Shown here piece by piece: positions 8,099 through 14,499 of a stretch of DNA of 14,499 bases (positions are counted from its first letter, which is position 1; every line of letters starts with the position of its first letter). The stretch lies in assembly GCA_944333375.1 (NCBI GenBank), contig CALVKX010000026.1, positions 1-14,499 of the forward strand, given 5' to 3'. The position numbers and the translations under genes were made by a program. The DNA comes from an uncultured Eubacteriales bacterium. GTDB lineage: Bacteria > Bacillota_A > Clostridia > Christensenellales > Aristaeellaceae. The notes under the pieces were generated by a model, which was not told the DNA's origin, did not search any database, and was given only the letters and a program-made list of their open reading frames with translations.

Positions 8099-9202
8099 TC
8101 AGCCGCCGATGGGGAACCACGCCGTCGTCGCGCCCTCACCCTCCACATAGGCGGGCATGGTCACACCGGTGGACGCCTCCATCTTCTCCAGCACGCGCTG
8201 CGCATCCTCGCCCGAAAGCAGCACGGGCTGATAGTTGTTGTAGCCCGTCTCCCCGCTCACGCTGATGGGATGAAAGACGAGCCGGACGCCGTCTGGCACG
8301 CCCTCCTCAAAGCGAAAGACCGCCTGAAGGAGCAGCGCGTCGTAGTCGCGCGGATCGCGGTTGCCGCCGAAGACGGCGTTCCCCAGGCTGTAGGCCACGG
8401 GCACGCCCTCCAAAAGCGCGTAGCCCTGCACCACATGCGCATGATGCCCCACCACCAGGTCCGCCCCCATGTCCACGGCATGGGCCGCCACGGTTTTCTG
8501 CTGGGAGGTGGGCTCGCGCTCGTACTCGGTGCCCGCGTGCATGCTGTGCACGATGAGCTGGCAGCCCAGGTCGCGCAGGGTTTCCATCTGCTGGCGCAGG
8601 GTCTTTTGTGCGCCGGTGGACAGGCTGAACGCCGAACCCGTAAAGCCGATCATCACGCCGTCCTGCGCCCAGACGGCCACATGGCCGGCGTCAAAATACG
8701 AAACGCCCGCCGCCTCCAGCGCCGCGATGGTGTCCTGGTAGCCCTCCGTCCCATAGTCCTGCGTATGGTTGTTGGCCAGTCCCGCCAGCTCCACGCTCCC
8801 CAGCGGCAGGATCCGGGCAAAGTCCGCCGGCCCCTTGAAGTTGAAGGTTTTTTTCACACGGCTGAGGTCCCGGTCGGTCAGCACGCCTTCGAGGTTAACG
8901 ACCGTCACGTCGTCCGCCTCCAAAATCCCCAGCAGCTTTTCAAAGGGGTAGGCATACCCTTCGCGCAGCGCGGTCTGCACAAAGCCGCCCCGGCTCGAGG
9001 CCGCCTTTTTCTCGCCGCCCAGCGTGCAGTCGCCCAGAAAACTCAGCGTTATTTCGCCCGTATACCCGCTGACCTGCAGCGACGTCTCCAGCAGCTCCCG
9101 GGGCGGGTTGCCGCTTTCAAACACGTACCACTCCGCCCGGGCCGTACCCAGCGCAAACGCGGCGCATGCGGCCAGGCAGGCGGCCACATATCGGATGCCC
9201 AT
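8099..9202 (-). CDS. CapA family protein (PGA_cap, metallophosphatase fold), exported
   Basis: A 367-residue protein with an apparent signal peptide (1-23, ending ARA before E24). The CapA/PGA_cap motifs occur in order: FLGDCTLGG (55-63), VVNLEG (101-106), GLANNHTQDYG (141-151), HAGTEY (222-227, a variant of HWGxEY), GADLVVGHHAHVVQG (246-260) and YSLGNAVFG (271-279). These carry the Asp, Asn and His residues that bind metal in calcineurin-like phosphoesterases. Named members take part in poly-gamma-glutamate capsule export or retention, but the family is broad and no capB/capC homologue is nearby. A capsule role is therefore only a possibility. ATG 9202 follows an AAAGGAGGAG run. It is the first gene of a two-gene unit with yfhO and is divergent from the serine hydrolase. 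Confidence 0.92.
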   Translation of the reverse strand: MGIRYVAACLAACAAFALGTARAEWYVFESGNPPRELLETSLQVSGYTGEITLSFLGDCTLGGEKKAASSRGGFVQTALREGYAYPFEKLLGILEADDVTVVNLEGVLTDRDLSRVKKTFNFKGPADFARILPLGSVELAGLANNHTQDYGTEGYQDTIAALEAAGVSYFDAGHVAVWAQDGVMIGFTGSAFSLSTGAQKTLRQQMETLRDLGCQLIVHSMHAGTEYEREPTSQQKTVAAHAVDMGADLVVGHHAHVVQGYALLEGVPVAYSLGNAVFGGNRDPRDYDALLLQAVFRFEEGVPDGVRLVFHPISVSGETGYNNYQPVLLSGEDAQRVLEKMEASTGVTMPAYVEGEGATTAWFPIGG

Positions 9203-9239
9203 TCTCCGGCTCCTCCTTTGTATGCGTCAGTTCCTTTTC

Positions 9240-9269
9240 ATTATATCCGGGCTTGCGCACCGCTGTCAA
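9240..9269 (-). promoter_or_regulatory. Near-consensus sigma-A promoter for capA-yfhO
   Basis: On the minus strand, a perfect -35 TTGACA (9264-9269), 18-nt spacer and a perfect -10 TATAAT (9240-9245). Transcription would start near 9233, about 30 nt before ATG 9202. Confidence 0.88.
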
Positions 9270-9271
9270 AC

Positions 9272-9300
9272 TTGCTTCCCGCCGGAGTGGAGGCTATAAT
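9272..9300 (+). promoter_or_regulatory. Sigma-A promoter for the serine hydrolase gene
   Basis: -35 TTGCTT (9272-9277), 17-nt spacer and a perfect -10 TATAAT (9295-9300). Predicted start near 9307, about 32 nt before TTG 9339. Its -35 box is only 2 nt from the capA -35 box on the other strand. Confidence 0.8.
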
Positions 9301-9338
9301 TAAGAAAAGCAACCTTGCGTCCGAAGGAGGGGGCGGCC

Positions 9339-10529
9339 TTGCGCAAATGGTGTCTGTTCATCGCCTTGTGCCTGCTGTTTTCCAGCGCCCGGGCACAGGC
9401 CGGCGTGGAGGAACAGCTCGATCTCATCTTCAGCCGTTACAGTACCCTGGGCGCCTGCGTGGCCATTTTTGAAAACGGGCGCGTCACCTACACCCACACC
9501 TATGGCGTGCTTCGTCCCGGCGGGCCGGAAGTGACGGAGGACACGGCCTTTCAGGTGGGCAGCATCTCCAAGATGGTGGGCTGCATCGGACTGATGCAGC
9601 TCATGGACGAGCAGGGCATTTCGCTGGACGCGGAGCTCGGCGACGTGCTGGGCTACCCCGTGCGCAACCCCGCCTATCCCGCCATTCCCGTGACCCTTCG
9701 GCAGCTGATGACGCACACGGCCTCCCTGCGCGACAGCGGCGACTACGACGACGCGCTCCGGGGCGACGGCCTGCCGCTGAGGGATCTGTTTCATGATCGG
9801 TCGGCTTACACCTTTTTCTCAAAAACCCAGCCGGGTACCAGGCGGGTCTATTCCAACTTCGGCGGCGGCCTGATCGGCTCGCTGATCGAGGCGCTCTCGG
9901 GGATGACGCTGGATGACTACATGGATGAAAACGTCTTTGCGCCCCTGGGCGTGACCGCGGCCTATCAGGCCTCGCGCATGCCCGAGGACGTGCCGCTGGC
10001 GGACATGTACCTCATGCCGCAGCGCCGGCTCTCCAAGCGCCTGCGGGACGACCTCACCGACGTGCGCGAGCCGGACCCGGAGCACAACTACTATTTTACC
10101 GCGGGCAAGCTCATCATCTCCGCGCCGGACCTGTGCAGGATCCTGATCGCCCTGTGCGACGGCGGCGTGTGCGGCAACGCGCGGATTCTCCAGGAGGGGT
10201 GGGTGCGCGAGATGCTCACGGCGCAGAACTATCTGGGCAGCGTCTCCTGCGAGAGCGGAAACGGGCTGTTTCTCAACATCACCCAGGACGAGGTGGACGG
10301 CCGCCTGCTCTATGGCCACGGCGGCAAGGCCAACGGCATGCTTTGCGCCGCCTATTTCGATCCCACGGACCGCACCGGCGTCGTCATGCTGACCAACGGC
10401 TGCCAGAACCGAAGCGCCTACAACGGCGTGGGCATGCTGGGGAGGCAGATCCTCAGCCTGTGCTATGAGCAGCTCATCGATCCCACGCACGAGGCCGAAG
10501 ATCCCTTCGAGGTCAGGCCGGAGGTATAA
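9339..10529 (+). CDS. Secreted serine hydrolase, class C beta-lactamase / penicillin-binding-protein fold
   Basis: A 396-residue protein with an N-terminal signal peptide (about 1-19, RKWCLFIALCLLFSSARA, then Q20). The three active-site elements of the class C/DD-peptidase serine hydrolase family are present: SxxK as S75-I-S-K78 (VGSISKMV), YxN as Y171-S-N173, and HGG at 327-329 (YGHGGKANG), which takes the place of the KTG box. MTHTASL (124-130) is another family hallmark. Such proteins hydrolyse D-Ala-containing peptides, esters or beta-lactams outside the membrane; specificity cannot be read from sequence. TTG 9339 is chosen because AAGGAGG (9324-9330) is 8 nt upstream and the signal peptide starts there. 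A TTG at 9315 would place the ribosome site inside the gene. No C-terminal membrane anchor is visible. Transcribed divergently from capA and just upstream of the germination operon. Confidence 0.93.
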   Translation: MRKWCLFIALCLLFSSARAQAGVEEQLDLIFSRYSTLGACVAIFENGRVTYTHTYGVLRPGGPEVTEDTAFQVGSISKMVGCIGLMQLMDEQGISLDAELGDVLGYPVRNPAYPAIPVTLRQLMTHTASLRDSGDYDDALRGDGLPLRDLFHDRSAYTFFSKTQPGTRRVYSNFGGGLIGSLIEALSGMTLDDYMDENVFAPLGVTAAYQASRMPEDVPLADMYLMPQRRLSKRLRDDLTDVREPDPEHNYYFTAGKLIISAPDLCRILIALCDGGVCGNARILQEGWVREMLTAQNYLGSVSCESGNGLFLNITQDEVDGRLLYGHGGKANGMLCAAYFDPTDRTGVVMLTNGCQNRSAYNGVGMLGRQILSLCYEQLIDPTHEAEDPFEVRPEV

Positions 10530-10553
10530 AGCGGCGCTGATTCATACATACTA
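10524..10553 (+). promoter_or_regulatory. Sigma-G (forespore) type promoter for the germination operon
   Basis: GTATA (10524-10528), fitting the sigma-G -35 pattern GHATR, is followed after 18 nt by CATACTA (10547-10553), an exact match to the sigma-F/G -10 pattern CATNNTA. Transcription would start near 10560, shortly before the GGAGG at 10569-10573. The -35 overlaps the stop codon of the serine hydrolase gene. Germinant-receptor operons are known to be sigma-G controlled, which makes the match meaningful. Confidence 0.7.
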
Positions 10554-10578
10554 CCGCCATCCCCCGATGGAGGTCAGT

Positions 10579-12081
10579 ATGCGCTCAACCTTTTATCACA
10601 GCCTCAGGCGAAATCAGCAGATGCTATCCCAGAGCCTGAGCCTGGAGAAGAACGACGACATCGTCAGCCGTTCCTTTACCGCCCTGGGGCAAAGCTGCGC
10701 CCTGTATTATGTGGAGGGAATGGCCTCAGGAGAGAGAATGGCCGAAAGCGTGCTTCGGCCTCTTTTGCGCGCGCAGGGCGAGCTGAGCGGACGGGCGGCG
10801 CTGGAGGCGGTGACGCTTCGTCTGATCGAGGCCCCGGAGGTCAAATGCGAAAAGCAGCCCTACGCCGCCGTTCAGGAGCTGATGCGCGGGCAGGTGCTCC
10901 TTCTGATGGACTCGGTGGACGAGGCGGTGCTGGTGGACCTGCGCGGCTATGTGCGCCGGGCCGTGTCGATCCCGCAGACGGAAAACGTCGTCATCGGTCC
11001 CCACGAGGCCTTCACCGAGCCGCTTCGAGACAATTTGACCATGCTGCACCGCATGCTGCCCAGCCCGCTGCTCATCTGCAAGCTCGGGCAGGTGGGCACG
11101 CGCATCCCCACGCAGACGGCGGTGTGCTGGCTGGACGGGATCTGCCCGCAGGAGACGCTGGATGAGATTGAGCGGCGGCTGAGCGGCGCGGCGCTGGATC
11201 ATGTGCTGACCGTGGGAGAGCTGTCTCAGCTCATCGAGGACGACCCCTTCGCCCCGCTTCCCCAGGTGGTGTCCACGGAACGGCCGGACCGGGCGGTGAG
11301 CTTTCTGCTGGAGGGGCAGGCGGTCCTCCTCATCGACGGCAGCCCCCGCTGTCTGGCCATGCCTGTGAGCCTGTGGCACCTGTTCCATGCCCCCGACGAC
11401 ACCTACATGCGCTGGATGTACGGCGCCTTCATGCGGGTGGTGCGCGCCGTGGGCGCTGCGCTGGCGCTGCTCCTGCCGGCGGTGTTTGTCAGCCTGGTCA
11501 TCTTTCATCCCCTCGCGCTGCCCATGTCGCTTCTGACCAACATCATCCAGAGCCGTTCCATCGTCTCCATCAGCCTTTTCGGGGAGGCGGTGCTGATGCT
11601 GACCGTCTTTGATCTCATCAACGAGGCGGGCACGCGCATCCCGGGCCTGATGGGCTCTTCCTTCGGGCTGGTGAGCGCGCTGATCCTGGGCGCCGCCGCC
11701 GTCGATGCCGGGCTGGTCAGCCCGCTCCTCATCATCGTGGTGGCGCTCTCGGGGCTTGGAAGCTATGCCCTGCCCAACTATTCGCTCAGCTTTGCCTTCC
11801 GCATGGGACAGATGGCCCTGCTCATCGCCGGAGGGCTGATGGGCCTGCCGGGCGTATGCCTGCTGCTATTGCTCATGGTCCTCCGGGTGGCGGGGATGGA
11901 GAGCCTGGGCCGGCCTTTCCTTGCGCCCGTCAGCCCGCGCCGCACGCGCAACCCCGACCTGATCTTCCGCGCGCCGCTGTTTCGCCAGCGGCTGCGCTCC
12001 TATCTGGCCGCGCCGGAAAACCTGCTTCGCGCGCATGGCCGCATGCGCCGCTTCGACGAAGGGAGGCGCCGCCAGCCATGA
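10579..12081 (+). CDS. gerA: Spore germination protein GerA family (germinant receptor A subunit)
   Basis: A 500-residue GerAA-type subunit of the nutrient germinant receptor in the inner spore membrane. The N-terminal soluble region holds the family block GPHEAFTEPLRDNLTMLHRM (140-159). It is followed by the KLGQVGTRIPT and VCWLDGI segments (about 168-188). About five hydrophobic segments occupy roughly 285-440, including the conserved NEAGTRIPG (348-356). A basic cytoplasmic tail ends the protein. Length is normal for the family. ATG 10579 was chosen because GGAGG (10569-10573) is 5 nt upstream and the predicted sigma-G promoter lies just before it. Starting earlier in the open frame (10465) would run back through that promoter and into the hydrolase gene. 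It overlaps the next gene by ATGA. The receptor senses germinants together with the two following gene products; which germinant is unknown. Confidence 0.95.
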   Translation: MRSTFYHSLRRNQQMLSQSLSLEKNDDIVSRSFTALGQSCALYYVEGMASGERMAESVLRPLLRAQGELSGRAALEAVTLRLIEAPEVKCEKQPYAAVQELMRGQVLLLMDSVDEAVLVDLRGYVRRAVSIPQTENVVIGPHEAFTEPLRDNLTMLHRMLPSPLLICKLGQVGTRIPTQTAVCWLDGICPQETLDEIERRLSGAALDHVLTVGELSQLIEDDPFAPLPQVVSTERPDRAVSFLLEGQAVLLIDGSPRCLAMPVSLWHLFHAPDDTYMRWMYGAFMRVVRAVGAALALLLPAVFVSLVIFHPLALPMSLLTNIIQSRSIVSISLFGEAVLMLTVFDLINEAGTRIPGLMGSSFGLVSALILGAAAVDAGLVSPLLIIVVALSGLGSYALPNYSLSFAFRMGQMALLIAGGLMGLPGVCLLLLLMVLRVAGMESLGRPFLAPVSPRRTRNPDLIFRAPLFRQRLRSYLAAPENLLRAHGRMRRFDEGRRRQP

Positions 12082-13190
12082 TGACGGGTTGGTTTCGGCG
12101 AGTCAGGCAGACCCGCAGCTTCGTCTCCGATCGTCAGAGCGCCCGCAGCCAGCAGCGCCGCGCCGCATGCGCCGCCTACCGCACGCTCGGCGGGATTCAG
12201 CTGGCGGCCCAGCTGATGCTCTGGATCACGCTGTATGCCTACGACCGCATCGCGCAGACCTGCTGGCAGGCCGCGCTTGCGCTGGCGCTGCCGCTGGGCG
12301 GCCTGTGGGCGCTCTGGCATGGCGGCGAGCGCGCCCTCTCCAGCCGGGTCGGGACGCGCTGGACGCTGCTGCTCCTTCCCTGTCTGATGCTGGATGCCGC
12401 GATCCTGCTGCGCACGCTGTCAGGCTACATCAGCCAGCTCATCCCCGAATACCCCTTCTGGGCCTGCGCCCTGGTCCCGGCGGCGCTGTGCTGGCTGGCG
12501 GCGCTGCTCTCCCGCGAAAACGGCGCCGCCTATGGCGCAAGGCTCTTTCAGGGGCTGCTGCTGGGGCTGTTTTTGCTGGCGACGGTCTTTTTGCAAACCA
12601 CCGCGCATACCGTGCGCCTCTGGCCGCTGCTGGGACAGGGCGTGGGCCGCACGGCGGTGGAGGCGCTCTCGGGGGCCGGCGGCGCCTGGGGCGTCGCGCT
12701 GCTCTTCGCTCTGCCCCTTCATTCCCCCGGCGGCAAGGAGGCCCGCTCGGCCGGCCGCACGGTCCTTTGGACGGTTCTGCCCTGGGCGGTGTGCATCGTG
12801 TGGGCGCTTTGGTACGGCATGGTCAGGCCCTGGCGCGGCGGCGACGCGCTGGAGGTGGGCGAGCGGCTCATGGGGCTTGCTCGCCATTCAAGAAGTCCGC
12901 TTCTTTATGAGTGTAGCGGCCTGATGTGGATGCTGCTCCTGCCCCTGGCCATCATCGGCTGCGCAGTGAGCGGGGAAAAGCTGCTGCGTTCGGCTTCGCC
13001 CCGCGTCCCCCGGTCGCTGGCGGCGCTGCTGTCGCTGCTGCCCGGCACGGCCGCGGCGCTGCTGTGGCCGGACGAGATCCTCAACGCCCTGGGCTGGGCG
13101 CTGCCCTGGCGGGCGGCGCTAAGCGCGGTGGCGGGCGCCGCGCTGTGCGTCACGGCAGCCCGGATGGGAAAGGAGGCGCACGCCGGATGA
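12078..13190 (+). CDS. Diverged GerB-like spore germination permease
   Basis: A 370-residue, very hydrophobic protein with about ten predicted helices (roughly 36-55, 61-80, 93-113, 125-145, 154-172, 200-215, 226-247, 272-296, 312-329, 337-360). Size, helix number and position between gerA and gerC are those of the GerAB permease (APC superfamily). Segments such as LWPLLGQGVGRTAVEAL (181-197) and the LMGLARHSRSPLLYECSGLMW stretch recall GerAB loops. Overall similarity is weak and there is an extra basic lead of about 30 residues before the first helix. In GerAB this subunit carries the germinant-binding pocket. ATG 12078 overlaps the gerA stop (ATGA); GGGAGG at 12061-12066 is 11 nt upstream. 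The call depends partly on operon position. Confidence 0.75.
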   Translation: MMTGWFRRVRQTRSFVSDRQSARSQQRRAACAAYRTLGGIQLAAQLMLWITLYAYDRIAQTCWQAALALALPLGGLWALWHGGERALSSRVGTRWTLLLLPCLMLDAAILLRTLSGYISQLIPEYPFWACALVPAALCWLAALLSRENGAAYGARLFQGLLLGLFLLATVFLQTTAHTVRLWPLLGQGVGRTAVEALSGAGGAWGVALLFALPLHSPGGKEARSAGRTVLWTVLPWAVCIVWALWYGMVRPWRGGDALEVGERLMGLARHSRSPLLYECSGLMWMLLLPLAIIGCAVSGEKLLRSASPRVPRSLAALLSLLPGTAAALLWPDEILNALGWALPWRAALSAVAGAALCVTAARMGKEAHAG

Positions 13191-14257
13191 AACGCCTTCT
13201 CCTTATGCCGGCGCTGCTGGCGGCGGCTCTGCTGCTGAGCGCCTGCAGCTATGCGTCGCTGGAGCGGCAGGCGTATCCCATCTGTCTGAGCGTGGACCTG
13301 GACGAGCAGGGGCGCTATCAGGTGGGCGTGCAGGCCCCCCAGAGCAGCACCGCGAGCGGCGCGGCCGCCTATGACGTGCTCACCGCCACGGGGGATACCT
13401 TCCCGGACGCGATGCGCGTGCTCGCCGCCTCCACGCCCTACCCCTTCAATTTCTCCCAGGTGCGCCTGTGCCTGCTGAGCTACGACCTGGCCGCCACCAC
13501 CCACCTGCGGCCGCTGCTGCGCACGCTCTTTGAGATGCCCAGCATGCGGCCCGACGCCTATGTGATGGTGGCGCTTGGCAGCGCCGCCGAGGTCATGGCC
13601 GCGCAGAAGCCCGATCTGGGCATGCGGCTGAGCACGCACCTCAACCTGCTTTTTGAGCATCTGCGCCAGGAGAGCATGCTGCCCCACAGCAGCCTCTCGG
13701 CCTGCGTGCAGGAGCTGGGAAACGGCATGACGGACCCCCTGCTGTGCGTCTGCGCCATCAACCGGCGGCTGGTACCTCAGCAGCAGGAGGACGGCGCCTC
13801 CGACGCGGACGCCTCCGGCCAGGAGCCCGCTTTTGCCGGCGGCGAGTCCTGGAGCGGGGCGATGCTGCCGGAGGACATCCTGGCGGGCATGCTGCCGCAA
13901 ACCAGCGTCAACCCCGTCGAATACCTGGGCAGCGCCGCCGTGAGCGAGGGGCGCGTGAGCGGCATCCTGACGGCCCGCGAAACCCAGGTCGCCACCCAGG
14001 CCATGGCCGAGGCCGCCCGTGGCGTCGCCATCGACGGCGACGCGCTGCAGCTTCAGCTGTTTTTGCCCGCGGCAAGCCCGCTCGCCCAGTGCCGCGACGA
14101 GGTCCAGGCCGTCGCCGAAAAGCTGCAGGCCCTGGGCTGCGACTCCTTCGGCTTCGGCTGGAATACCGCCCGGGCGTTTTATACGGACGCGCAGATGGAC
14201 GCCTTCGGCTTCCGGCGGCGCTTCCGCGAGGCCCAGATCGTGACGGCCATACGCTAG
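13187..14257 (+). CDS. gerC: GerC-like spore germination lipoprotein (Ger(x)C family)
   Basis: A 356-residue lipoprotein with a signal peptide and lipobox LSAC, so Cys20 would be acylated and hold the protein on the outer face of the inner spore membrane. NPVEYLGSAAVSEGRVSGIL (242-261) matches the central strand region of Ger(x)C proteins, and DSFGFG (319-324) matches the DPFGFG motif near their C-terminus. A flexible Gln/Asp/Ser/Gly-rich insert lies at about 197-224. GerC is the third subunit of the receptor complex with GerA and GerB. ATG 13187 overlaps the preceding stop (ATGA), with AAAGGAGG about 10 nt upstream. It is slightly shorter than usual members and well diverged. It is the last gene before the terminator. 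Confidence 0.87.
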   Translation: MKRLLLMPALLAAALLLSACSYASLERQAYPICLSVDLDEQGRYQVGVQAPQSSTASGAAAYDVLTATGDTFPDAMRVLAASTPYPFNFSQVRLCLLSYDLAATTHLRPLLRTLFEMPSMRPDAYVMVALGSAAEVMAAQKPDLGMRLSTHLNLLFEHLRQESMLPHSSLSACVQELGNGMTDPLLCVCAINRRLVPQQQEDGASDADASGQEPAFAGGESWSGAMLPEDILAGMLPQTSVNPVEYLGSAAVSEGRVSGILTARETQVATQAMAEAARGVAIDGDALQLQLFLPAASPLAQCRDEVQAVAEKLQALGCDSFGFGWNTARAFYTDAQMDAFGFRRRFREAQIVTAIR

Positions 14258-14271
14258 TCCCGAGGTTTCGC

Positions 14272-14299
14272 GCCCTTTCCGCCTGGAAAGGGCCTTTTT
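14272..14299 (+). terminator. Rho-independent terminator of the germination operon
   Basis: A perfect 9-bp stem GCCCTTTCC / GGAAAGGGC (14272-14280 with 14285-14293), loop GCCT, followed by C and five T. It lies 14 nt after the gerC stop. The opposite strand lacks a T run, so it acts in one direction. Confidence 0.88.
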
Positions 14300-14392
14300 G
14301 ATTCCCTGACAGCCCGGGAAAACTTTCAGGTCCCGAGCGCAAAAAACCTAAAATTTACGGCAATGAATTGGATGGCGCGCATTTGTGCAGCG

Positions 14393-14401
14393 TGTTACAA
14401 T
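14393..14401 (+). promoter_or_regulatory. Probable extended -10 promoter for the last gene
   Basis: TGT followed by TACAAT (14396-14401) forms an extended -10 (TGN-TACAAT). No good -35 is found at 16-18 nt upstream (TGGCGC at 17 nt is poor), so the call is tentative. Transcription would begin near 14408. Confidence 0.45.
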
Positions 14402-14412
14402 ATTGCCATGAA

Positions 14413-14428
14413 AAGGGCGCAAGCCCTT
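14413..14428 (+). other. Leader hairpin with GNRA-type loop
   Basis: AAGGGC (14413-14418) and GCCCTT (14423-14428) pair as a perfect 6-bp stem around GCAA, a GNRA tetraloop. It would lie at the very 5' end of the transcript of the last gene, where such hairpins often stabilise mRNA. There is no T run, so it is not a terminator. Confidence 0.5.
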
Positions 14429-14470
14429 GTGCAACTTGACCGTTCTATGCAACGAAGGAGGCGTTTGTCT

Positions 14471-14499
14471 ATGAAGAAACTTGTCAGCCTGTTCCTGGC
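14471..14499 (+). CDS. Start of a probably exported protein, cut by window edge
   Basis: Only nine full codons are present (MKKLVSLFL), which look like the beginning of a signal peptide. ATG 14471 follows AAGGAGG (14455-14461) with 9-nt spacing. An in-frame ATG at 14408 would add 21 mostly basic residues but has no ribosome site and lies at the predicted transcript start. Nothing can be said of the function. Confidence 0.6.

Noticed and set aside
9315..9338. TTG 9315 as start of the serine hydrolase
   Set aside because: It lies upstream of the AAGGAGG that serves TTG 9339 and would put charged residues in front of a clean signal peptide.
7796..9472. Plus-strand open frame of 558 codons
   Set aside because: It crosses the yfhO and capA genes and the divergent promoter region and runs into the hydrolase gene in another frame; no domain is recognisable.
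10465..10578. Upstream start for gerA
   Set aside because: The extra 38 codons overlap the hydrolase gene in another frame and include the predicted sigma-G promoter.
12905..13900. Minus-strand open frame of 331 codons
   Set aside because: Antisense to gerB-like and gerC; His/Gln/Arg-rich shadow frame.
14315..14335. Possible stem CGGGA/TCCCG after the terminator
   Set aside because: Only 5 bp with an 11-nt loop and no T run on either strand; likely chance in GC-rich sequence.
14300..14470. Known riboswitch in the last leader
   Set aside because: No conserved core of a riboswitch class I can recognise; only one small hairpin is visible.
1..14499. Defence system, mobile element or CRISPR array
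   Set aside because: No transposase, integrase, nuclease, toxin-antitoxin pair or regularly spaced repeats were seen; all genes fit envelope or germination functions.

Overview
The window comes from a GC-rich (roughly two-thirds G+C by eye), low-intergenic-content, endospore-forming Firmicute, most likely a Clostridia lineage. Three things point there: a complete gerA-type spore germination operon with a sigma-G-like promoter, very strong AAGGAGG ribosome binding sites in front of nearly every gene, and frequent TTG/GTG start codons. I cannot name the genus from sequence alone.

Minus strand, read right to left (9202 to 1). A capA-like metallophosphatase-fold gene is followed after 12 nt by a yfhO-like large membrane protein; both are driven by a near-consensus TTGACA-18-TATAAT promoter. 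A second strong promoter (TTGTAA-17-TATAAT) lies between yfhO and a classic three-gene set: MoxR AAA+ ATPase, DUF58 protein and a TgpA-type membrane transglutaminase. These three genes are closely spaced (27-37 nt) and are probably one transcript. The next gene leftward, 49 nt away, is a condensation-fold acyltransferase (COG4908 / alcohol-acetyltransferase-like) that runs off the left edge of the window. All of these proteins are predicted to act at or on the cell envelope.

Plus strand, read left to right (9264 to 14499). A secreted class-C beta-lactamase-fold serine hydrolase is transcribed divergently from capA; the two promoters are head to head with -35 boxes 2 nt apart. The germination operon follows: gerA (A subunit), a strongly diverged gerB-like permease and a gerC-like lipoprotein. 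The genes are joined by ATGA stop/start overlaps, start from a GTATA-18-CATACTA sigma-G-type promoter, and end at a perfect 9-bp-stem terminator. The window closes with a 5' leader carrying a GNRA-capped hairpin and the first nine codons of a probably exported protein.

How the genes fit together: the left half looks like an envelope module (MoxR/DUF58/transglutaminase, CapA, YfhO), and the right half is forespore-expressed nutrient-sensing germination machinery. I see no CRISPR array, tRNA, rRNA, insertion sequence, prophage or recognisable defence system. No gene-free stretch exceeds 300 bases; the longest is 14258-14470, which holds the terminator and the leader of the last gene. The less ordinary items are the extended acyltransferase, the basic tail and repeat linker of the transglutaminase, the abutting divergent promoters, and the diverged GerB.
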